Notes: generated from the sequence alone by a model not told the origin. 64,000 nucleotides of DNA from Caproicibacterium sp. BJN0003 (GCF_026314295.1 NZ_CP111108.1:1364001-1428000), one strand, 5' to 3'; shown: positions 17,909 through 28,030, numbered from the stretch's first letter. Made by a program: numbers and translations.

Positions 17909-18919
17909 TCATTTTAATTTTAGAAGTTCAAAAAAGCGAACAAACATTTTGTGTAAAATAAATGCACAAATAAAAGTTAATATAAACAATGAGCACGCAA
18001 ATGTAAAACCATTTGAAATATTCACATAGTTATTTCGCAATAGTGTAAAAAACAAGCCATGAACTAAATATACTTCATATGAAACAGAACCTAACCATTC
18101 CATAATTTTACTATTCAAAACTACTCTCATTCCTAAAATAACGATCAACGTAATATACATGAGGCATTTAAATTCAGCCCATCCATATTCAATATGTAGG
18201 GACGGAACAAGTAAATAATATATAGCAAATAGGCAAAGTATAATAGTAATAACACCCTTCAATTTTTTAGCTTCTATTTTTTGCTTAAAACAAGCCCAAA
18301 ATGTGCCATAGGCAAAACATAATGAAGGACTATACCAATGTCCTTCATAGTGAAGAGTATTACACAAAACAAGATAAAGACCCGTTGCAAGAATAATACC
18401 TATAAGCGCAATTTTTCTTTTATGAACTATTTCTGCTATTAATGCTGAAACAAAGAACATTATATAAAAATATATTATTGCAGTAACATACCATCCGTTT
18501 GATATTACAGACGACCCTCTCAAAAAATCCATTTTTAAGTTGTGAAGAGAATAACCATATATACGGTTTTTCACCACAAAATAGATAAGGCCCATTATAA
18601 TAGCTGGAAATAATATAGTCAATAACCTTTTCTTTGGAAAAGTTTTTATATAATTGCTTCCTCTACACAAATATTGAACCATAAGACCAAATCCCGAGAT
18701 AAATAAAAAAACTCCAACTGCTAAATATCCTGCATTTGAAAATTGCTCAAAGACATCACCTAAACCTCCGAAAATTCTTAGATGATGAAATATTACTAAT
18801 ATAAGAAATATTCCTTTTAAATTATCTGTCTGTTTTTTCGAAAGATAGTTTTTATTGTATGGTACAAACTTTATATTATAAAACGCCGCAAAGATTGCTA
18901 CCAAAAGAATAATATTCAT
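17909..18919 (-). CDS. Membrane acyltransferase (acyltransferase 3 family)
   Basis: 336 aa with about ten membrane helices. Family hallmarks are DNLKGIFLILVIFHHL with the catalytic-type His near the N-terminus, GVFLFISGFGL, and the C-terminal SYEVYLVHGLFF. Members of this family transfer acetyl or other acyl groups to surface sugars. As the last gene of the polysaccharide cluster it probably decorates that polymer; the acyl group and acceptor are unknown. ATG 18919 follows AGAGGG. Confidence 0.85.
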   Translation of the reverse strand: MNIILLVAIFAAFYNIKFVPYNKNYLSKKQTDNLKGIFLILVIFHHLRIFGGLGDVFEQFSNAGYLAVGVFLFISGFGLMVQYLCRGSNYIKTFPKKRLLTILFPAIIMGLIYFVVKNRIYGYSLHNLKMDFLRGSSVISNGWYVTAIIYFYIMFFVSALIAEIVHKRKIALIGIILATGLYLVLCNTLHYEGHWYSPSLCFAYGTFWACFKQKIEAKKLKGVITIILCLFAIYYLLVPSLHIEYGWAEFKCLMYITLIVILGMRVVLNSKIMEWLGSVSYEVYLVHGLFFTLLRNNYVNISNGFTFACSLFILTFICAFILHKMFVRFFELLKLK

Positions 18920-19042
18920 AAGTTTCCCTCTTAAAACATGATATTATTCCACTTCTAGCGAAATGATGTCATGGATTGTATTGTGGTATAGTGAACTTAT
19001 AATGCTCCTACCTGTGTGGATTGAATCAATTTAGATGTTGTA

Positions 19043-20305
19043 TTATAAAAACATTTGACCATTATAATCAGCATTTTTAAACTGTTTTTTGAATTTTCTG
19101 TAAAACAAATATCTTGAAAAAAACAAAATAGATTCAGTAATTCCTCTCAAAATAGCGATTGTAATTAAATTGAATTTTCCTACTGCAATTAATAAAAATA
19201 ATCCCAGCACTTGAATACATGCTGTTACAACAGTTGTCATTGTTGTTTCTTTTTCTTTTCCGATCGCTCCAAGAGTAGGCCACCCATAAAGTATGGAAAA
19301 GAAGCTAAAGAAAAGCACCGGAATTAAAAGTTTTAGAATTGGAGCTGCATCAACGTACTGGCTTCCCCCAATAATAAATAGGGCATATTTTGCTACAAAA
19401 AATGTAAAGATACAGCCTGCAGCAATTAAAGGGAGAAATATTTTTATAATTCGCTTGATAATCCCAATATCTTTATTTCTTACCATCTGAGGATAAATTC
19501 CATCTGCAATGGGGCTATACAAAGACTGTATCGCTCCGATAATTTGCATACAAACTCCCCAATACGCAACCTCAACTGTATTAAAATAAATTCCTACCAA
19601 AACAGTATTAAATGCATTAAAAGCTGTTGTTGCCATATCTGAAAAGAAATAAACAGCTGATTCTTTAATTTTTGCAAATGCAATTGAAATGCCTTGAGGT
19701 CTAATTCTAACATTATTTTTCCATAACTCAATCCATACTAGAACGACAGCAGCAATAGATCCTATAATATCCAGAATCGGAATCCAGAAAATATCTTTAT
19801 CGCTTTTAACAAAGAAAAAGGTTAATATGGTGGAGATTCCTCGCATAACAACAAACCTAATGGTTATAATTTCCATCTTTTCGATTCCGCGAAAATAGAA
19901 ATCCATTAAAAAGCACGTCAAAAAGACAACCACAAAGGAAAGAATTGTAAATAATGCATTTTCATTTAAAATTTTAATAAAATGAATCAGAATACATAAA
20001 CATCCAAAAGCAAAACTCCCTAATAATATTCTTGCCATAAATACGTTTCCAACTTCATGATTCAGCTTATCTTGATCTTGTCCTGCCATTACAATATCTT
20101 TAGTCCCTGAAAGAATAAATCCAAAATCCACAATTAGTTGCATATATTGCATGATGGCCTTTACATAGGTCACTACACCATAGCACGGAACCGTCAGTAC
20201 TCTTGTCAGATAAGGCAGTGTAATTAAAGGAAAAATCATCTTTGCAATACTCATAATATAGAGCATTGATGTATTCTTGACGATAGCATGTTTACTATTT
20301 TTCAT
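19043..20305 (-). CDS. Polysaccharide flippase, Wzx-like (MOP superfamily)
   Basis: 420 aa with 12-14 predicted helices. The start (SMLYIMSIAKMIFPLITLPY) and the helix pattern match Wzx-type transporters that flip lipid-linked repeat units to the outer face. It sits next to a Wzy-like polymerase and glycosyltransferases, which fits a Wzx/Wzy assembly route. Start ATG 20305 follows AGGATGG. Confidence 0.87.
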   Translation of the reverse strand: MKNSKHAIVKNTSMLYIMSIAKMIFPLITLPYLTRVLTVPCYGVVTYVKAIMQYMQLIVDFGFILSGTKDIVMAGQDQDKLNHEVGNVFMARILLGSFAFGCLCILIHFIKILNENALFTILSFVVVFLTCFLMDFYFRGIEKMEIITIRFVVMRGISTILTFFFVKSDKDIFWIPILDIIGSIAAVVLVWIELWKNNVRIRPQGISIAFAKIKESAVYFFSDMATTAFNAFNTVLVGIYFNTVEVAYWGVCMQIIGAIQSLYSPIADGIYPQMVRNKDIGIIKRIIKIFLPLIAAGCIFTFFVAKYALFIIGGSQYVDAAPILKLLIPVLFFSFFSILYGWPTLGAIGKEKETTMTTVVTACIQVLGLFLLIAVGKFNLITIAILRGITESILFFSRYLFYRKFKKQFKNADYNGQMFL

Positions 20306-20411
20306 TCTTTATCCATCCTACAACAAAATATGCAATACAAATAACTTTAAACTGTTACTTTAAAACACGGCTTACAAAGCTAGCCGATAAAATTATAAAT
20401 TCTTTAATACA

Positions 20412-21947
20412 TCATTGTGACAGTTTACTTTTCGAAGAATCCGAAATTTCTCTTTCTTTAACACGACTTGCAATCGTCAACGCATATCCTACCATAGACC
20501 AGAAAAAGACGACAAAATATGTTACACGATACATAATATGAGATTCTACCATTTCATGAACTAAAATGGCAATCATAAGGATCAAGAAAAAAGACAACAA
20601 AAGCTTTATGAATCCATCACTTCTCCTGATTTTTTTAAATAAAGTCCCCAATACAGAAATAATGTAAATTCCCAATATGACAAATCCAAAAATGCCTGAA
20701 CTAACTAAAACCATCAAATAGCCATTATGGAGGCCCGCACCATGTAAACTGGATTCTAACCAATTTAAAGTAATATAGGGCATCGAATATTGATAAATTC
20801 CTTCACGTGTTACGCCAAAGAAAGGATGCTGGGAAAAAACTTTCAGCCCGGCCTGCCATAAATCTAATCGACCATTTAAAATGCCGCCTCTGCTCTCCAA
20901 AGTAGTATCGTTTCGTTCTGCTTGAAAATTCCCATTTGCTCCTGTATTACTTGACTGGCCAGAAGTAGATGATTCCGTTGTTTGACTGCTAACCTCAACG
21001 GATTCTGTCTTTTTTTCTGCTTCTTGAGAAGCAATGCGCACGGAACTCACTGTTTTTGGAATAAGAGAAAGAGTGTTTCGAACCGGTTTCTCAAGGACAA
21101 CCGGCAATAGCAAAAATACAACACATACAACTGCTGCTTTGAACTTTAACGAACGATATTTATGGGCTTTGTTACTTTTCGTAAAGTACCAGAATCCCAC
21201 AAAAGGCCCTACAAAAATCGAAAAAGTTATCAGAGAAGCACGGCTTTGCATTAATGTTAAACATGCATACTGAAGTATTATATTGATTATAAAAAAAGCA
21301 GCCCATCCTTTGGGATGTTTTCTGCTTTGATTGCTCTTTGTTAATAGTATCCATAATGAAGCAGCAATCGAAAAACACGCCAACATTCCTCCAACATTGG
21401 GATTTGAAAGTCCCCATAAGCGATCTTTTGCCATTCCAAAGTAAATAATATCGCTTTTAAGCTCTGGATTTTGAAAAGCATATGAAATTTGGTTAGCAAA
21501 AGTATAAAAAGAAATAACAGCAAATAGGAACGAAACCCCTATTAATAAATACAAAAGGAGCTGTATTTCATGAATAATTGTGCGCTCACCTTTTCGAGGA
21601 TCACACTGTGTAAACAAAAGAAAAAACAATGCCATATAGCACCATTCGGAAAAATTCTTAGAAAACATAACTGAGTGATTTATAAGGATTGACACTCCAT
21701 ACAGTACCAAATAGGCAATTAAAAGAAAAATTCTTTTATTCAAAAATAAATTTTTCCAATTAATTTTCGCCTGATAAAGCAAAACAATTGTTCCCCATGC
21801 TAAGCAAACTTTCATAAGAGGACCAATATAATTTCCAGCAAAAGGAATCAAATTAATTAATGCCAAAAATGAAAAAATAAACTTTACAGAAAACTCATCC
21901 AGAAAAATATTCTTAAATGAAATGGTCTTATCGTTTCTTATTATCAT
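20412..21947 (-). CDS. O-antigen ligase/polymerase-like membrane protein (Wzy-like)
   Basis: 511 aa, about 12 helices with one large outer loop in the second half. The loop contains a Ser/Thr-rich stretch (VSSQTTESSTSGQSSNTG) and then the ligase/polymerase region with GRLDLWQAGLKVFSQHPFFG and a His in GLHNGYL, typical of the Wzy_C/O-antigen ligase fold. In a Gram-positive cluster it most likely polymerises the repeat unit. The Ser/Thr-rich insert is unusual and may be a flexible exposed linker. Confidence 0.82.
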   Translation of the reverse strand: MIIRNDKTISFKNIFLDEFSVKFIFSFLALINLIPFAGNYIGPLMKVCLAWGTIVLLYQAKINWKNLFLNKRIFLLIAYLVLYGVSILINHSVMFSKNFSEWCYMALFFLLFTQCDPRKGERTIIHEIQLLLYLLIGVSFLFAVISFYTFANQISYAFQNPELKSDIIYFGMAKDRLWGLSNPNVGGMLACFSIAASLWILLTKSNQSRKHPKGWAAFFIINIILQYACLTLMQSRASLITFSIFVGPFVGFWYFTKSNKAHKYRSLKFKAAVVCVVFLLLPVVLEKPVRNTLSLIPKTVSSVRIASQEAEKKTESVEVSSQTTESSTSGQSSNTGANGNFQAERNDTTLESRGGILNGRLDLWQAGLKVFSQHPFFGVTREGIYQYSMPYITLNWLESSLHGAGLHNGYLMVLVSSGIFGFVILGIYIISVLGTLFKKIRRSDGFIKLLLSFFLILMIAILVHEMVESHIMYRVTYFVVFFWSMVGYALTIASRVKEREISDSSKSKLSQ

Positions 21948-21961
21948 GCTATCATTCTCCT

Positions 21962-22945
21962 TTACCGTTCAAATGAAGATTTATTAGGAAAAATTCGATC
22001 AAAATATTTACAAATCTGTGACGACTCTTCTGCAAAATTAAGATTCGGATCATCATCACTTAAACAAATCATCTGATAATTTTGACTTTGAAGTGCCTCT
22101 TTAATTGCGGTATCTTCTTTTCCAATTGAAAAGAACTTGCCATTTTGCAATTTTGGAGTAAAATTCCCGATTGCAAACTGCCAATAACGCATGAGCCATT
22201 GATTAACATCCAACGCTTCGCGAAATTTATGTAAACAAGTATTATTCAAAGTCTCCGGCTCAGCTTTCCACACATCCCGAAATGTTGATTTTAAATATGG
22301 AATTGGTAAATGCGGATTCTCAAATCCAACAAATTGAGAAAACGGCTGCAGATAAAGATTATGTAATAATTTTTTTCCATACTTAGGGGAAAACCATTTT
22401 TTGAAATTAGCCTTTACCGTCTGGCGCTTTTTAAAATCAGAATTAATGAACTCCAAATCCCGCGCAATAATATGATCTATTCCACCATCTTTAAACTGTA
22501 AAACAGATTCAATGGCCGCATCGCATGGAAGATCATTTTTAAAAAAATCTTCTTCATCCATCGGGGAAATGACAAACGTGTCATCATTAAAATAAACAAA
22601 TTGTTCCGAAAGTTCGGGAATCCTATGAAGATTCAATTCAATTGTATGAGAACTAAATGTTGGAAGATATTGCTGAGGAATAAAATCAGAATGCTTTACA
22701 ATATTCAATTTGGGATGATTGGTGTTTAGCCATGAGGGTAAGTGCCCCCATGTAACAAAATGGATTTTGTTTACCCAAGGAGTAAATTTTTCAACCCCCC
22801 GAAACCAATACTGAAGATTATTCCAATCTCTGTAACGGATGATCCGCGAATCCTCATTCGTATTGGGCATATACCGGGCTTTTTCCTTTTGCCACTCTGG
22901 GTCAGCCCCATCTACCCAGATCATAACAAAATCAACTTTTTCCAT
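21962..22945 (-). CDS. Stealth family sugar-phosphate transferase
   Basis: About 327 aa. All conserved Stealth blocks are present: VDFVMIWVDGADPEW (CR1), RDWNNLQYWFRGVEKF and LSEQFVYFNDDTFV (CR2), NPHLPIPYLKSTF (CR3) and a shorter C-terminal CR4-like part. Stealth proteins join hexose-1-phosphate units through phosphodiester bonds, so this polymer may contain phosphate links. ATG 22945 is preferred over 22960 because GGAG precedes it and the protein then starts directly at CR1; the upstream gene ends at 22950. Confidence 0.88.
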   Translation of the reverse strand: MEKVDFVMIWVDGADPEWQKEKARYMPNTNEDSRIIRYRDWNNLQYWFRGVEKFTPWVNKIHFVTWGHLPSWLNTNHPKLNIVKHSDFIPQQYLPTFSSHTIELNLHRIPELSEQFVYFNDDTFVISPMDEEDFFKNDLPCDAAIESVLQFKDGGIDHIIARDLEFINSDFKKRQTVKANFKKWFSPKYGKKLLHNLYLQPFSQFVGFENPHLPIPYLKSTFRDVWKAEPETLNNTCLHKFREALDVNQWLMRYWQFAIGNFTPKLQNGKFFSIGKEDTAIKEALQSQNYQMICLSDDDPNLNFAEESSQICKYFDRIFPNKSSFER

Positions 22946-22949
22946 TCTT

Positions 22950-24056
22950 TCAGTCTCCATTTATAAAAAAGGCTTCTAAATTTTTCGCGTTTTTTTGAAT
23001 ATCATAGTTAGAATTTTGAATTTCTTTTACAGCATCTGGATTTCGGTTGTTTTCATGACTCATAATCTTATCCGCCCATTTTTCTGCTGGAAGATCCAAA
23101 GATAAATACTGACAAGAAGATGTTACTTGCGCTTCTTTGGAAATACAATCAGAAACATAACAGGGAAGTCCATTTGCCTGTGCCTCAAGTAAAACCAACG
23201 GCAGTCCTTCAAAATGGGAAGGTAAAACAAAAATATCCATAGCTTGATAAAGCCTTTCCATATTGGTACATACACCTAAAAATTTCACTGCGCCTTTTAG
23301 TCCAAGCTTTTCCACCTGTTCATGTATTTTTTCCTCATCTTCGCCCTGACCAACCAAAATCAGAACGGATTTTGGGACTCTTTTATGAATTTCCTGAAAA
23401 ATCCGAACAAGAAATTCTTGATTTTTTTGAAAATAGAACCGTCCAACATGGCCAACAACAAAGTAATCAGATATTCCCAGATTAGTACGTTCTTCGTCTC
23501 TGATTGTTTGATTAAAAGCAAATTTTTCAGATTCGATCGCATTGGTAATAATATGGAAGTGTTTGGATTTTATAATTTCTTCACAAAACATCCATTTTGC
23601 CGCTACCAAAGAGCAAGCCCAAAAATCCGTTGCCAAATTTAGAATTTGTTTCTTATGATGTTTATGAAGAAATGCTGTAAGTGGTTCATTCATGCTATTA
23701 GAATTATGTGAATGCATAATTCTTTTAGGAATTCCATATTTTTTTGCAAAGATTAAGGGCTGAATATCTGTAAGAGAATTAGCATTTTCCCACAAGGCAG
23801 CATAACAATGGGCATTCTCACGAAACCATTTTTTCATAGTAAAATAGTTTTGGATCACACCTGATTTTCTGCCCGGAATTACTTTTATTTTACCGCCCAA
23901 TCTACGAATTTCTTCTGCATATGCAGGTTCTTTATTATAACATAAAAAATCGAACTGCACTTTTTGACGATCAATATGGCAATAATAATTCATCACAACA
24001 CTTTCGAGTCCACCTGGGTTATAAGTCATCCCAAAGACAAGTACGCGAATTTTCAT
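22950..24056 (-). CDS. Glycosyltransferase, GT4-like
   Basis: 368 aa with the two Rossmann domains of GT-B enzymes. The N-terminal GGLESVVMNYY and the C-terminal donor site with SHFEGLPLVLLEAQANGLP (E-x7-E motif) are typical of family GT4. It adds a sugar from a nucleotide donor at the cytoplasmic face; donor and acceptor are unknown. It lies between a GT2 gene and the Stealth gene in the cluster. Confidence 0.9.
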   Translation of the reverse strand: MKIRVLVFGMTYNPGGLESVVMNYYCHIDRQKVQFDFLCYNKEPAYAEEIRRLGGKIKVIPGRKSGVIQNYFTMKKWFRENAHCYAALWENANSLTDIQPLIFAKKYGIPKRIMHSHNSNSMNEPLTAFLHKHHKKQILNLATDFWACSLVAAKWMFCEEIIKSKHFHIITNAIESEKFAFNQTIRDEERTNLGISDYFVVGHVGRFYFQKNQEFLVRIFQEIHKRVPKSVLILVGQGEDEEKIHEQVEKLGLKGAVKFLGVCTNMERLYQAMDIFVLPSHFEGLPLVLLEAQANGLPCYVSDCISKEAQVTSSCQYLSLDLPAEKWADKIMSHENNRNPDAVKEIQNSNYDIQKNAKNLEAFFINGD

Positions 24057-24069
24057 CTTTAAACTTCCT

Positions 24070-25143
24070 CTACCGCTTCTGTTTTACTTTTGCAAATAAA
24101 GTAGGGTGCTTTTTCTTTATAAAATAAATAACATTCCCTGTTAATAAGCACGCATGAGTTCGTTTTCGTTTCAAAAAGTAAGACATGATCCCCAGAGCAT
24201 CGTAACTAGTTTGAAAATGAGGAGAAAGTCTGTGATACAACTCCGACTCAAATAAATGATTCATCCAGAGGACTTTATCATAATATGACATGTGAGATTT
24301 TAGTTCATTATTCCGCTCAATGGCAGAAAAGGAATAACGAACATAGATTCTAGAGAGTTCTCCCAAAATGGAAGCTGTAATCATATCCCATTGTTCAAAT
24401 TGTTTTATAAGCATCATAACTCTTTTTTCATGAATCGGGAAATAATCAGGAATAAATTGTCCTGTAGCACTTTTATTCCCACGTTTAAGATAATGATATC
24501 CACAGTCTTCTATCACTGCTAAAGTTTTTAGGTTACGGAAAACCCCCATGTTAAATAGAAAGTCTTCATTAATTTTTGTTTTTGGGTCAAATAAAATGTG
24601 ATTTTCACGTACGTAATCTAAAAAATAAAATTTATTATACACATACCCTAAAAGGGTCTTTCTTTCTAAATTAATTATAACATCTCGAATCTTTACAGGA
24701 GAATCCAAAAAGCAAGAATTTGTCGTTACTTTCTTAGTATAAACGACTTTGCCTTGATTGCAATATTCCTCTATAATTCCACAAAGGAGGACCTCGGGAA
24801 AGTGAAATTTTTCGATTGTTTTAAAAAAAGAAGAATAAAGAGAACTGTCAATATAATCATCGGAATCAATAAAAGTTACATATTTTCCGGTAGCATACCT
24901 TAATCCACAATTTCTAGCGTTACTAACTCCTCCATTTTTTTCGAGATGAATTGTTAAAACTCTCTTATCTTTTTGCGCATAATCATCACAAATTGCACCA
25001 CTGCCATCCGTTGAATGATCATCCAACAAAATTAGCTGTAAATCAGAAAATGTTTGAGTCAAAACGCTTTCAATGGCCTGCTTAACATATTCTTTTGTAT
25101 TATAAATAGGCATAATAACACTTAAGAAAGGGCTTTTTTCCAT
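24070..25143 (-). CDS. Glycosyltransferase, GT2
   Basis: 357 aa. The N-terminal GT-A domain shows SVIMPIYNTKEYVKQAIESV, LLDDHSTDGSG and the metal-binding DxD-type FIDSDDYID. The C-terminal part is helical and variable. It is 40-50 per cent alike in layout to the next gene upstream and may come from a duplication. ATG follows GGAGAGGG. Confidence 0.9.
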   Translation of the reverse strand: MEKSPFLSVIMPIYNTKEYVKQAIESVLTQTFSDLQLILLDDHSTDGSGAICDDYAQKDKRVLTIHLEKNGGVSNARNCGLRYATGKYVTFIDSDDYIDSSLYSSFFKTIEKFHFPEVLLCGIIEEYCNQGKVVYTKKVTTNSCFLDSPVKIRDVIINLERKTLLGYVYNKFYFLDYVRENHILFDPKTKINEDFLFNMGVFRNLKTLAVIEDCGYHYLKRGNKSATGQFIPDYFPIHEKRVMMLIKQFEQWDMITASILGELSRIYVRYSFSAIERNNELKSHMSYYDKVLWMNHLFESELYHRLSPHFQTSYDALGIMSYFLKRKRTHACLLTGNVIYFIKKKHPTLFAKVKQKR

Positions 25144-25155
25144 GAATCCCTCTCC

Positions 25156-26214
25156 TTATCTATTTGCTTTTAGTTTTGCAAATAATTTAATATTTTTTGA
25201 CTTTACCTTTGAAATTGTACAACCTTCCAAATAAGTTAGCTGTATGTTTTTCCATTTAATTGGAAGAACCATCAATTGCATATATCTGGATTTTGGTTTT
25301 GCAATTCGTGCCGCTAAAGCTGCACGAGGATTTTTAATCATTTCACGGATAGAGGCTTTTTTCTCTGCCACGGATAAATTGCAGCTAGAATTTGTTACAT
25401 TTTCTACGCATCCAACAATTCGCTCCACATAACGCCGTGCAAGGAACTCCTTGCTTGCTTCATTATGGACATCCCAATAATTATATAGATCTAACATCCA
25501 TTTATGTTCCTCTTCACGCTTTTCATACATATTTTGACGATACTTAGCAGTTTCAGATTCAGAACGCTGGCGAATAAAATGATAATAACATTTTGAAGTC
25601 ATACAAACCCTTTCCACATCCCGAATAACACTAAGATTAAATGGAAAATCGTCCCAAAAAGTCTGTGGAAAATAAAATTTATTTATTTGAATATAACTTG
25701 CAAGATACAACTTATTCCATGGAGTATACAATAAATTTTTGTCAAAAAAGCGATATGCTTCTTTACGAAAATCTCTTTTAGAATAAAAGGCTGCATTTTC
25801 TGAACATTGCTGCTGCGTATATTTTTCAGTATCATTGTAATAAGTATCTATGTAAAAGCCAGCCACCACAAGCTGAGAGCAATTCTTTTCAGCAAGACAA
25901 TACATATCTTCTAACATGGTCGGTTCTGCCCAGTCATCCGAATCCATAAAGTACAAGTATTTTCCTTTAGCAATATCAATCGCTACATTTCTGGCACTGG
26001 GAGCGCCACCATTTTTCTTATGAGTAACATGAATCCTAGAATCATATTTTGCATACTCATCACAAATTTTTCCGCTTTTATCTAAAGATCCGTCATCTAC
26101 AATTAAAAATTCCCAATCTGAAAGCGTCTGTTTTTGAATGCTTTCTATCGCTTTTGCTACATACTTTTCCACTTGATAAACAGGCATAATAATACTAATT
26201 TTGGGTTTTGACAT
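25156..26214 (-). CDS. Glycosyltransferase, GT2
   Basis: 352 aa. GT-A domain with SIIMPVYQVEKYVAKAIESI, IVDDGSLDKSG and YFMDSDDWAEP (DxD region). It adds one sugar of the repeat unit. Just downstream of glf; if it or its neighbour uses UDP-galactofuranose, it would be a galactofuranosyltransferase, but this cannot be decided from sequence. Confidence 0.9.
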   Translation of the reverse strand: MSKPKISIIMPVYQVEKYVAKAIESIQKQTLSDWEFLIVDDGSLDKSGKICDEYAKYDSRIHVTHKKNGGAPSARNVAIDIAKGKYLYFMDSDDWAEPTMLEDMYCLAEKNCSQLVVAGFYIDTYYNDTEKYTQQQCSENAAFYSKRDFRKEAYRFFDKNLLYTPWNKLYLASYIQINKFYFPQTFWDDFPFNLSVIRDVERVCMTSKCYYHFIRQRSESETAKYRQNMYEKREEEHKWMLDLYNYWDVHNEASKEFLARRYVERIVGCVENVTNSSCNLSVAEKKASIREMIKNPRAALAARIAKPKSRYMQLMVLPIKWKNIQLTYLEGCTISKVKSKNIKLFAKLKANR

Positions 26215-26235
26215 TTTTCTCTCTCCTTAAAAATA

Positions 26236-27336
26236 TCAATTAAGCTCTCTCTTGGCTATTTCCAAGGCGGAAGCTATCACTTGATCCATATTATAATATT
26301 GATACTCAGCTAACCTTCCACCAAACAAGACATTTTTTTCATTTTTCGCAAGATGTGCATACATCTGATATAACTTTTGATTTTTTATATCATTAATTGG
26401 ATAATATGGCTCCATTTTATCATTCCACTCTACTGGGTATTCACGCGTAATGACTGTTTTGGGCTGTGTCCCAAATTCAAAATGTTTATGTTCAATAATT
26501 CTCGTAAATGGTGTGTCACGATCTGTATAGTTACAAGCTGCGACTCCTTGAAAATTCGGCTCATTTAGAATCTCATTTTCAAATTTCAAACTACGATATT
26601 CCAGTTTACCAAACTGATTATCAAAATAAGCATCTATCATTCCTGTATAAATGGCTTTTTTAGCTAATGGAAGCAATTCTTTTCGGCATTCATTAAAATC
26701 AGTTTCCAATTGAACTTCAGTTCCTTGAAGCAATTGATCAATAAGTTTATTATAGCCACCGATCGGAATTCCTTGATACAAATCATTAAAATAATTGTTA
26801 TCATAAGTAAAGCGCACCGGAAGACGTTTAATAATAAAAGCTGGAAGATCTTTACAACTACGTCCCCATTGCTTTTCTGTATACCCTTTTATTAACTTCT
26901 CATAAACATCTTGTCCAACTAAGCTGATTGCTTGCTGTTCTAAATTTCTTGGAACTCCTTTGATCTGTGCACACTGTTCTTTAATTTTCCTCTCCGCTTC
27001 TTTTGGAGTGCGAACTCCCCACATTTTAGAAAAAGTGTTCATATTAAAGGGAAGATTATAAATTTCTCCTTTATAATTCGCAATTGGCGAATTTGTAAAT
27101 CGATTAAAGCACACAAATTGATTAACATAATTCCATACTTTTTCATTATTGGTGTGAAAGATATGGGCTCCGTATTGATGAACTGTAATCCCTTCCACTT
27201 GAGTACAATGAACATTTCCTCCAGTATGGTTTCGCTTTTCAATAACTAAACATTTTTTTCCATGGCAAAGTGCCTCATGTGCAAATACACTTCCAAATAG
27301 CCCACTTCCAACAATCAAATAGTCGTACTGTAACAC
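26236..27336 (-). CDS. glf: UDP-galactopyranose mutase
   Basis: About 366 aa, typical for bacterial Glf. It converts UDP-galactopyranose to UDP-galactofuranose with reduced FAD. The FAD-binding YDYLIVGSGLFGSVFA, RNHTGGN and YGAHIFHTNN motifs, the GYTEKQWG segment and the C-terminal FGGRLAEYQYYNMD are all present. The frame opens at 27378, but GTG 27336 is preferred: GAGGAG lies nine bases upstream and the protein then begins like other Glf proteins. First gene of the cluster; it implies that the polymer contains galactofuranose. Confidence 0.95.
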   Translation of the reverse strand: MLQYDYLIVGSGLFGSVFAHEALCHGKKCLVIEKRNHTGGNVHCTQVEGITVHQYGAHIFHTNNEKVWNYVNQFVCFNRFTNSPIANYKGEIYNLPFNMNTFSKMWGVRTPKEAERKIKEQCAQIKGVPRNLEQQAISLVGQDVYEKLIKGYTEKQWGRSCKDLPAFIIKRLPVRFTYDNNYFNDLYQGIPIGGYNKLIDQLLQGTEVQLETDFNECRKELLPLAKKAIYTGMIDAYFDNQFGKLEYRSLKFENEILNEPNFQGVAACNYTDRDTPFTRIIEHKHFEFGTQPKTVITREYPVEWNDKMEPYYPINDIKNQKLYQMYAHLAKNEKNVLFGGRLAEYQYYNMDQVIASALEIAKRELN

Positions 27337-27426
27337 GACATCGATCTCCTCTTCTTTATCAATAAATTTGATAACCAAAATTTACAATTTGTCTGTAGAT
27401 TGGTATAATCATCCTATTTGTTTTTT

Positions 27427-27455
27427 ATTATAACAAATTATTCTATAAACCGCAA
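27427..27455 (-). promoter_or_regulatory. Predicted promoter of the polysaccharide cluster
   Basis: On the minus strand TTGCGG (27455-27450), a 17-bp spacer and a perfect TATAAT (27432-27427) lie about 90 bp before glf. Confidence 0.6.
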
Positions 27456-27678
27456 GGAAACAATAATTTTATGCTTAACATTTCTGCCATTCAATAGCAT
27501 TCCAAGCAGTAATCTTTTTACTAGGCATTGTTTACAGATGTAAATTAGAAGAATTTTTCGATTTTATGTACTGAATATATATTATAAACCATAAACAATC
27601 TCCTTTTCAATAAACACTTGTATAGGTAACAATATTCCCTCTATAAAATCTTTTAATAGATCCAACATATAAACACAA
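27456..27678. other. Non-coding stretch upstream of the polysaccharide cluster
   Basis: A/T-rich sequence between the glf promoter and the integrase remnant. No gene, repeat or structured element was recognised. With the glf leader, the stretch from 27337 to 27678 holds only that promoter. Confidence 0.5.
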
Positions 27679-27963
27679 TCAATGAACACCATTTGTTTGT
27701 GACTTCAACTTATCTTTTAGATACAGAGTATACTCATTAATTAAGTCCTGTGTCACTTCACTACATTTCAAATCATTACCTGCAAATTGCATGAAATACT
27801 TATCTGCAAAAAAATATCCTCGGATTGTTGTTTCCGATAAATTCTTCAGCCTACATTCATTTTCATAAAGCAAATAAAGATCATAATAAGAAATGTCTAA
27901 AACCTTACTGGTTAGTAGATTTTTACGGTGTTTTACAGTAGGCTCTTTTATACCGTTTTTCAT
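27679..27963 (-). pseudogene. Truncated tyrosine recombinase (N-terminal part only)
   Basis: 94 codons. The sequence matches the N-terminal SAM-like core-binding domain of phage integrases (ECRLKNLSETTIRGYFFADKYF, then LINEYTLYLKDKLKS). The frame stops just after TNGVH, where the full proteins continue, and the catalytic Arg/His/Tyr domain is absent. It is read in the same direction as, and lies just outside, the intact element, so it is probably what remains of an earlier insertion at the same site. Confidence 0.7.
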
Positions 27964-27993
27964 GGGGCAGACCGTTCAAAATAAAAAAATAAA

Positions 27994-28030
27994 TGGCTAT
28001 GATGTCACCTAAACAGGTAAAACATAGTCA
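27994..28030 (-). terminator. Probable displaced guaA terminator
   Basis: Stem TGGCTATG / CATAGTCA with a second inner stem ACCT / AGGT, followed on the minus strand by a long T-rich run (TTTATTTTTTTATTTT). It lies about 100 bp past the copy of the guaA end at 28135-28144, where the guaA terminator would be expected before the element inserted. Confidence 0.5.
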
